5,223 nucleotides of DNA, taken from assembly GCA_019314185.1 (NCBI GenBank), contig JAFCZU010000249.1:1-5223 (forward strand). The letters are read 5' to 3'. The notes under the pieces were generated by a model, which was not told the DNA's origin, did not search any database, and saw nothing but the letters and a program-made list of their open reading frames with translations. Below, piece after piece: positions 1 through 5,223 of this stretch (its first letter is position 1; every line of letters starts with the position of its first letter). The translations under genes were made by a program, and so were the position numbers. Origin of the DNA: Deltaproteobacteria bacterium (GTDB lineage Bacteria; Desulfobacterota; Desulfobacteria; Desulfobacterales; ETH-SRB1).

Positions 1-709
1 TGCCAAAATCAGCGTCCTTAACTGTTTTAGTTTCACTACCAAACAACGTTGCCTCTTGGGTTTCGCTATAAAAAGCCTCTTTCCACTCATTTGTTCCAAA
101 AATGCTATCTAACTTTGCTTCCCACGAAGCGGGTATTTTACCGGCGTCTTTTTTAAGAAGTCTATTTACACCAATACCAAAAGGGGAAAGATACCATAAA
201 TCTATAGCTTCTGTGTTTGCAATGGCTTTGATTGTTTCCCAATCAACCTGCATTCCATAAGGATCAAGAAATAATACAGCGCGGTTATATTGCCACTTAT
301 AATTGTTACAGCGGTCTATTATCCAACTATTTGCATCTGTGTTGATTAAATCAATCTTTGTCTCTTTGTCTTTGAATTCCTCTTTGAGTTTCAGTAATTC
401 TGTAAAATGTTTTCTTGATTTTTCAATAAAGATATATTTGTCAAATTCCGGTTTAATCTCCAAAGCAATACGAGCAGAGCCTTTTGAATATGTTTCAATC
501 TCTTTTATATCGTTTTGTTGGAACAGGAATATTTGGCCGTCAGTTTTATTCTTTTTTTCTTCTATGTATCCAGTACCGGCGAAGGCATCAATATAAGCAA
601 ACCGAAAGTTTTGCTTATTCATAATGGTAGCATAAGCCTTCAGGTATTTTTCTACCCGTTTGAGTTTTTCTTCTGTCCAGTTACCTCCGAATTTATGTGT
701 TTCTGTCAT
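1..709 (-). CDS. tcmP: TcmP-like three-Cys-motif partner protein, 3' end off window
   Basis: 236 residues are visible before the left edge cuts the gene. The N-terminus (FGGNWTEEKL at 7-16, then KYLKAYATIM at 21-30) is followed by YIDAFAGTG at 39-47, a Rossmann/methyltransferase-like motif I. An acidic strand, FIEKS (94-98), and FLDPYGMQVDWETI (147-160) follow, then IDLWYLSPFGIGVNRLL (169-185). This order is characteristic of the three-Cys-motif partner family (TIGR04474), which usually sits next to a Gp37/Gp68 (DUF5131) protein carrying three clustered cysteines. That partner would be expected left of position 1. Biochemical function is not established; the fold suggests SAM binding, but DPYG replaces the NPPY of adenine methyltransferases. 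The start is the ATG at 707-709: an in-frame TAA at 731-733 lies upstream with no other start codon between. The ribosome site is weak. Family membership is recognised from remembered motifs, not a search. Confidence 0.82.
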   Translation of the reverse strand, partial: MTETHKFGGNWTEEKLKRVEKYLKAYATIMNKQNFRFAYIDAFAGTGYIEEKKNKTDGQIFLFQQNDIKEIETYSKGSARIALEIKPEFDKYIFIEKSRKHFTELLKLKEEFKDKETKIDLINTDANSWIIDRCNNYKWQYNRAVLFLDPYGMQVDWETIKAIANTEAIDLWYLSPFGIGVNRLLKKDAGKIPASWEAKLDSIFGTNEWKEAFYSETQEATLFGSETKTVKDADFG

Positions 710-768
710 TTGGCTTTTTCTCTTTTGTTTTTAGGCTTTCCCCTTTAGCACGGAGTGGTCTATGAATT
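710..768 (-). other. 59-base spacer between the ATPase and TcmP-like genes, with a weak ribosome site
   Basis: On the minus strand this runs from the ATPase TGA to the tcmP-like ATG. A purine stretch AAAAGAG (720-726) ends ten bases before the ATG and is the best, though weak, ribosome site. A stronger-looking AAAGGGG (740-746) is about 30 bases upstream of the ATG, too far to serve it, and no start codon follows it at normal spacing. I see no stable hairpin followed by a T-run, so there is no intrinsic terminator, and no clear -35/-10 pair. Read-through from the ATPase gene is the likeliest source of tcmP transcript. Confidence 0.5.
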
Positions 769-3027
769 TCAAGGTGCGGGTTTTTGTCCTGTAACACTTT
801 CGACTAGAAAATTATAGTGTTTCTCATCTTCCTCTCTCACAAGATCCATTAGGTCATTCAATATATCTGGTGTTTCGCCTAAAATGGACATGTCAAAATC
901 CAAGACTCCACTTTCATATCTTGGGTGTGAATGTGTCTCAACAAACCTACGTATTCTTTCCTTTTTCTTAGGGTCAAAATCAACGATACGATTTAACCTT
1001 TGGTAAATATTTGGTTCTTTTGAGCCAAGCGGTACCCTGAATGCCAAAAAGCTTTCAAGAAATTTCCGAGCAATATTAGGAATGGGATACATTTCCTCCA
1101 AATGTCGCTCTTCCTCTATGGCAAGTCGGTATAAAACACTAAACAAAAAATGATACTCGGATTCGTAATCTATGAGAAGCTTGTCGATTTTTATAATCGA
1201 TGATTTACGAGGCATTGGTTTCATTGAGCAAACGATCATAAAATATTCTCGTTTTGCCTTTTTGTAATGAGCGAACCAATTTTTTACCTGCCGAAAAAAA
1301 TCAAAGTGATGCGTCAAAATAAAAATTTGACCAGCCTCTTTTATAGATTCTTTAATAAAACTGAAGGCTTGGAAAATCGCATTTGAATCAAGACTGGAAA
1401 CAGGGTCGTCAATTACTACAACACTGTTCTGCAAGTCGAAATCTTGTTCGTTTATCTTTGTTAAGAAATACACTATAGCCAAAGCTGTTTTTTCACCCTC
1501 ACTAAGGTCTTCGGCGATTTCTCCATTACGAGTAATTCTATAGCCATCTTTGGACTCTGTTGCCATTATCTGTATGTCGCTTCTTCCTAAAAACGCTTCA
1601 AGATCGTTGTTGATCTGTTGAGCTGGAATATGATGAGTAATCAAATTCTCTTTAAGTCTTTTTATATTGTCCTCTTTCCCCTTAATGTTTTTCTCTAAAT
1701 CCGAACATTTGTTTCCCAGACTCTTAATCTCATTAATATTTTCACTATAAAATGGGTAAAACTCGGCAATATAATGATCCTCCAACTCTTTTTTGTTCTG
1801 GTCAATTTGATTTTGGAAATTTTCAGTCTTTTGGTTATGATGGTTAATTATTTCATTAATTTTTTTAAAAGAATCAAGTGCAAGAGGCTCCTTATCTTCC
1901 AATGAAGGTTGCGAAAAGGGATTTCGTTCTTTTTTCTCAAGAACTGTAATGATTGAGTCTAATCTCTCATTAAATGATTTGATGATTTTTTCTGCATTTT
2001 TTCTATCGGTTTGATATTCACCGACTAATTCATCATAAAAACCAGAAGATTCAGGAAAATGGCTCACAACTTTCAGAGAATCACACTTCATTTTCATTTC
2101 TTTAACAGATTGGATCATGCGCTGATATTCATCATTAAAATGATTTTCCAAATCTTCAAGGCGCCTTATTGGAATCTTTTGTTCACAAAAAGCACAAAAT
2201 TCTAAAGACTTGTCTTTATGTATTTGCAGACCCCGCTCTACCCATTTATTAACTGCTTCATCTGCTTGCAATTTTTCTATAACTTGTGATGTAATTGTTT
2301 TTGATAGAACATTCCTCGCTTCATTTTCAAGTTCCGACAAATCAAAATTCGGCACTGACACGGAGTTGATTGGTGGCTCGCTCGTTTGCTGAATTGATTT
2401 TTGCAGAACTTTAAGACGATCATCTGATAGCTTTAAACCTTCAGAGCCTTTAAGTTTTTCAGCATTTGCTTCAATCGCCTTTACAAGATTTGTACGATCA
2501 TAATTTCTATAGTTGTCCTTTTTTGTAGTAGTAAGTGCATTTTTAATGTCTCGGGCTTTATCTTGAAGTATTTTTTGTTTATTATTTTTTAATTTTTCTA
2601 GTGTCGATTTTTTGGAACTAAGATTTGGTCTTAATTTACCAAGTTTATCTTCAATGCTTATTATCTTTTCTTTATCTTCTTTGCTTTCTTTGCCAAGGAA
2701 AAATATCGGCTTTGGTCCACCAATGCCAAACACACTATCATCAATAAAATCTTTATTGAAAACACGAATGTTCTTAAACGTTGTTAACTCGTTATGGCTA
2801 ATGGATATTTCATTATCCAGATCAAATATAAACTCCGATTTTTTTTCGGGGTTATTATAATAATTTTCACCTAATTCAAACGATCGTAAAATGCGAGAAA
2901 AAGATGTTTTTCCTGAGCCGTTCCAACCATAAATGAGATTGTATTTCTTGAACTCTGGCAAATCGCTTGCAGGCTTAAAATCAATAAATGAAGGGCAGTT
3001 TTTGATTTTAATTATGCATTTTATCAT
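769..3027 (-). CDS. AAA_13 family ATPase, RloC/PrrC-like, with zinc-hook-like CxxC and putative C-terminal ribonuclease (HEPN/anticodon-nuclease-like) domain
   Basis: Complete, 752 residues, cytoplasmic; no signal peptide or membrane segment seen. It has an SMC/ABC-type split ATPase. Walker A, GWNGSGKT, is at 34-41. A long charged helical, coiled-coil-like region spans about 115-470. The ABC signature LSEGEK is at 508-513, Walker B VVVIDD at 536-541, the D-loop SSLD at 544-547, and a switch histidine lies in THH at 572-574. C278 and C281 (CAFC) sit within the coiled-coil region, the place where Rad50 and RloC carry their zinc hook. After the ATPase, residues 620-740 contain R654-x3-E658 and then RRFVETHSH (693-701). 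This recalls the Arg-Glu-His anticodon-nuclease triad of PrrC (R320, E324, H356) and the R-x4-6-H motif of HEPN ribonucleases. The start is set by the ATGA overlap and the AAGGGG site. The ATPase family is certain; tRNA cleavage is inference. It could instead be an AAA_13 protein with another effector activity. Confidence 0.88.
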   Translation of the reverse strand: MIKCIIKIKNCPSFIDFKPASDLPEFKKYNLIYGWNGSGKTSFSRILRSFELGENYYNNPEKKSEFIFDLDNEISISHNELTTFKNIRVFNKDFIDDSVFGIGGPKPIFFLGKESKEDKEKIISIEDKLGKLRPNLSSKKSTLEKLKNNKQKILQDKARDIKNALTTTKKDNYRNYDRTNLVKAIEANAEKLKGSEGLKLSDDRLKVLQKSIQQTSEPPINSVSVPNFDLSELENEARNVLSKTITSQVIEKLQADEAVNKWVERGLQIHKDKSLEFCAFCEQKIPIRRLEDLENHFNDEYQRMIQSVKEMKMKCDSLKVVSHFPESSGFYDELVGEYQTDRKNAEKIIKSFNERLDSIITVLEKKERNPFSQPSLEDKEPLALDSFKKINEIINHHNQKTENFQNQIDQNKKELEDHYIAEFYPFYSENINEIKSLGNKCSDLEKNIKGKEDNIKRLKENLITHHIPAQQINNDLEAFLGRSDIQIMATESKDGYRITRNGEIAEDLSEGEKTALAIVYFLTKINEQDFDLQNSVVVIDDPVSSLDSNAIFQAFSFIKESIKEAGQIFILTHHFDFFRQVKNWFAHYKKAKREYFMIVCSMKPMPRKSSIIKIDKLLIDYESEYHFLFSVLYRLAIEEERHLEEMYPIPNIARKFLESFLAFRVPLGSKEPNIYQRLNRIVDFDPKKKERIRRFVETHSHPRYESGVLDFDMSILGETPDILNDLMDLVREEDEKHYNFLVESVTGQKPAP

Positions 3028-3040
3028 TTTGCATCCCCTT
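3024..3040 (-). promoter_or_regulatory. Ribosome binding site and ATGA stop/start overlap coupling the methyltransferase and ATPase genes
   Basis: Read on the minus strand, AAGGGG (3035-3040) lies seven bases before the ATG at 3025-3027. That ATG shares its last two bases with the TGA stop (3024-3026) of the methyltransferase. The Shine-Dalgarno site is therefore inside the last codons of the upstream gene. Such an arrangement normally gives translational coupling, so the two proteins are probably made together from one mRNA. It also fixes the ATPase start. Confidence 0.85.
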
Positions 3041-5223
3041 CCACGATTTTGATTTCTTCCGGTGTCAGAGAGTAGAGTTCATATACCATCCGGTCAATTT
3101 CGGCTTCCAATGCGCTGGTGTCGGCTCGTGGGTCGAATTTTTTCAGAGATAGTATTTTATCGACAAGGGTGATTATTGATTCCTGTTCGGTTTGAGATAC
3201 TTCAACAATCGGAACTTTTTCGATGAAGCGTTTTGCATAGGAATAATAGCCATTTTGAAACATGCTGCTGTGTTTTTGGAGATAGAAATCCAATAAAGCG
3301 CTATTCAATAACCCAAGCAGATATTTATAGCTAAAGTCCGAATCTTTTTTTAACGTAAGTCCGTAACCACCGGCATTTCCGCCGCCCACAAAATAATAGT
3401 TATTCCCTTCATCCAGAGTGATGGATGCCTTTTTTGCCAGAACCTGCAGAATCAGTTTTGGTTGCTCAAATTGGTTTAAATTTTGATTTCTTCCAAAAGC
3501 ATACCACCGGTCATGGTCCATCTTGCCTTTTTCCCTTGATCGAAGCTTTTTTTCACAACTTTTTAGATAATTCCAGATTTCAGATTGTCTGGCTTTATAT
3601 TCAGATTCCGAATATAGTTTTGGACGATGACCATCAAGAGAATAGGGAAAAATCAACCAGTATCTGTTAGGTTCCGTGCAATATCGCCGTATCTCTTTTC
3701 CTTTTAAAAGCGGCTTTACATCAGAAAACGGAATGTCCACAAATTCTTTTAAATACGGTGACCAGAGCCTGCGATCGATTTCTTCCAGGCAATAGACCAG
3801 ATCGGCACTGCATACTATACCCTGAAAAGTCTTTTGAGTGAATGAGGATAAAGGTCTTCCTGTTGATTCAATTTTTTCAAAAATAGCTAAACTGTTATCA
3901 TCGGCAAAAACCCAGTTATCAGAGGTGATATATTTTTTCGGGAATCGCTTTCTTATGATATTTGCTGAAGGTATCCGGCTCACATAATTTGTGAATTCAT
4001 CTGAACCGTCTTGGCCGGAAAAAGCAACGTACTCAAACATGCTATTGTCCGATTTTCTGCAAAATAAAAGGGTGGTATAGGTGGTAGCTGTGTCAAACAT
4101 TTGCGTATTGCCGAAATTGACTAACTTATACAGGTAAGCGTTTGTACTCAGAAATTCCCTTAACCCAACACCATAATCCGCATTAAAGAATTTATTCGGC
4201 TGGATGTATGCAAAAAATCCTCCGGCTCGTAATAAATTTATACCTTTCTCATCAAAGAGCGTATAGATATCGTAGTTTTTCGTAGCTGACTGATAATTTT
4301 TGGAAAATGCTTGTTTTAAAGGCTTTTCAATTTTTTGTATTCTGATATACGGCGGATTCGCTATCACCACATCAAACCCGCCGTTCTTCCTGAACACATC
4401 TGCAAAGTATAGCTTCCAGGGGAAGAAATTGCGCTCTTTGTTGCCGCGGGTCATCTCCCGGAGTTCGTTCTCCACGGCGGCAAAATCAAACTTGTATCTT
4501 TTATCCAGCTTCGCTTTTTCTTTATCGTAATATTCTTTTTTGTCCTTTTCCTTGGGTATTATTTTTATTTTATCCTTGGTTGCCTTTAACTCTCTGAAAT
4601 ACTCTTCATTGCTGCGTTGCAGTTCGTAATGAAAAATCTCCACAACAGCATCTTCAACATTCCTTTTTAAAAGCCGCTTTTCTTCAGGATGGGTTGCCAG
4701 AAACAGTCTGCCCTGCTTGTTGTGCAGGTTTTCGATGAGTTTATCTAGGCCTTTGTTATCGTTGAAAAGCTGCATATTGTCCGGCTTTTCGCTTTTCTTT
4801 TCCTTTTCAAGATTTAGGGAAATGCCGTGAAATTCCTCAATGAGGCTATTGCCCTGCATAATCTTGTAATCCAGATTGGGTAAAGGTTTGATGTTGTGGT
4901 AATCATCTTCGTCCACTATCAGGGAAAGCCACAGGCGCAATTTGGCGATGTCGATAGCTCCAGGATCAATATCCACGCCATAAAGTGATTGTTGAATGCA
5001 GTGGCGTTTGAATTCGTAAATACTCCTTTTGGTTTTATCGTCAAGGTATGTGGTCAGTACATTACGGGCCTTTATTATTTCATGCATCATGCCCACAGGA
5101 AATGCCCCAGAACCGATTGCAGGATCGCAAATTTTGATTGATGCCAGTTTTTCATCCAGAAGTTGAGCATTATCCCGTATTGTTTTTGCAATTTCTTCTT
5201 TTTTGTAGTTGCCTTTATAATTC
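3024..5223 (-). CDS. Eco57I-like (type IIG-type) adenine-specific DNA methyltransferase / restriction-modification enzyme, 5' end off window
   Basis: Transfers a methyl group from S-adenosylmethionine to adenine N6 in a specific DNA site; in type IIG relatives the same chain also cuts DNA. The frame stays open to the right edge, giving 732 visible residues. SAM motif I, DPAIGSGAFP, is at visible residues 33-42 (bases 5097-5126). An acidic motif, YGVDIDP, follows at 81-87, then a charged, helix-rich stretch at about 135-250. The catalytic NPPY is at 289-292 (bases 4347-4358). The remainder resembles a TaqI-type C-terminal specificity domain: VKPLLKGKEIRRY at about 502-514, a Gly-rich patch near 612-620, and a closing LEAEIDRMVYELY stretch typical of these enzymes. 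The GTG at 5094-5096 lies inside motif I, so it is not the start. Any N-terminal PD-(D/E)XK nuclease would be off the window, so restriction activity cannot be judged. The stop overlaps the next gene. The family call is firm; the recognition site is unknown. Confidence 0.93.
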   Translation of the reverse strand, partial: NYKGNYKKEEIAKTIRDNAQLLDEKLASIKICDPAIGSGAFPVGMMHEIIKARNVLTTYLDDKTKRSIYEFKRHCIQQSLYGVDIDPGAIDIAKLRLWLSLIVDEDDYHNIKPLPNLDYKIMQGNSLIEEFHGISLNLEKEKKSEKPDNMQLFNDNKGLDKLIENLHNKQGRLFLATHPEEKRLLKRNVEDAVVEIFHYELQRSNEEYFRELKATKDKIKIIPKEKDKKEYYDKEKAKLDKRYKFDFAAVENELREMTRGNKERNFFPWKLYFADVFRKNGGFDVVIANPPYIRIQKIEKPLKQAFSKNYQSATKNYDIYTLFDEKGINLLRAGGFFAYIQPNKFFNADYGVGLREFLSTNAYLYKLVNFGNTQMFDTATTYTTLLFCRKSDNSMFEYVAFSGQDGSDEFTNYVSRIPSANIIRKRFPKKYITSDNWVFADDNSLAIFEKIESTGRPLSSFTQKTFQGIVCSADLVYCLEEIDRRLWSPYLKEFVDIPFSDVKPLLKGKEIRRYCTEPNRYWLIFPYSLDGHRPKLYSESEYKARQSEIWNYLKSCEKKLRSREKGKMDHDRWYAFGRNQNLNQFEQPKLILQVLAKKASITLDEGNNYYFVGGGNAGGYGLTLKKDSDFSYKYLLGLLNSALLDFYLQKHSSMFQNGYYSYAKRFIEKVPIVEVSQTEQESIITLVDKILSLKKFDPRADTSALEAEIDRMVYELYSLTPEEIKIVEGDAK

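Noticed and set aside
303..748. Plus-strand open frames at 303-596 and 515-748 opposite the TcmP-like gene
   Set aside because: They are hydrophobic, Phe/Ser-rich translations antisense to a gene with clear family motifs, which is the usual result of reading Lys/Glu-rich coding sequence backwards. No ribosome site or family resemblance was seen.
710..768. Intrinsic terminator between the ATPase and TcmP-like genes
   Set aside because: Only a three-base-pair CAC/GTG stem can be formed around 750-758 on the minus strand, with no T-run after it.
2210..2860. Plus-strand open frames at 2210-2392 and 2612-2860 opposite the ATPase
   Set aside because: Both lie wholly antisense to a complete 752-codon gene with intact ATPase motifs, and their translations show low-complexity Ser/Leu/Phe content without recognisable domains.
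3425..4530. Plus-strand open frames at 3425-3670 and 4300-4530 opposite the methyltransferase
   Set aside because: They are antisense shadows; the second even covers the complement of the NPPY motif. Nothing supports independent expression.
5094..5096. GTG as the start codon of the methyltransferase
   Set aside because: It falls immediately after DPAIGSGAFP of SAM motif I, and the same frame is open to the window edge, so the real start is further upstream.
1..5223. CRISPR array, insertion sequence, tRNA or attachment site
   Set aside because: No regularly spaced direct repeats, transposase-like frame, terminal inverted repeats or tRNA-like cloverleaf were seen by eye on either strand.

Overview
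The window is a slice of a bacterial accessory (defence-type) locus. All three recognisable genes lie on the minus strand and are read from the right edge to the left. Two of them run off the window. The sequence is AT-rich, with a usable Shine-Dalgarno site and an ATGA stop/start overlap, so it is bacterial. It holds no ribosomal RNA, tRNA or housekeeping gene, and I cannot name the host lineage with any confidence.

Layout in transcription order: (1) 5223-3024, an Eco57I/type IIG-like adenine-specific DNA methyltransferase with a C-terminal target-recognition region. Its N-terminus, where a nuclease domain would sit, is off the window. (2) 3027-769, a complete 752-residue ABC/SMC-like ATPase of the AAA_13 (PrrC/RloC-like) family. 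It has a CxxC zinc-hook-like motif in its coiled-coil middle and a C-terminal domain with residues resembling an anticodon-nuclease/HEPN ribonuclease site. (3) 709-1, a TcmP-like (three-Cys-motif partner) protein with a methyltransferase-like fold, cut at its C-terminus by the left edge. Genes 1 and 2 overlap by four bases (ATGA). Genes 2 and 3 are separated by 59 bases.

The simplest reading is one operon. A restriction-modification enzyme marks or cuts DNA. A translationally coupled ATPase/ribonuclease may act as a back-up when restriction is inhibited, as PrrC does beside EcoprrI. The TcmP-like protein probably belongs to a separate two-gene module with a three-Cys (Gp37/Gp68, DUF5131) partner, which would be expected just beyond position 1. 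The functional link between these parts is inference from gene order and known relatives. The plus strand carries no convincing gene.
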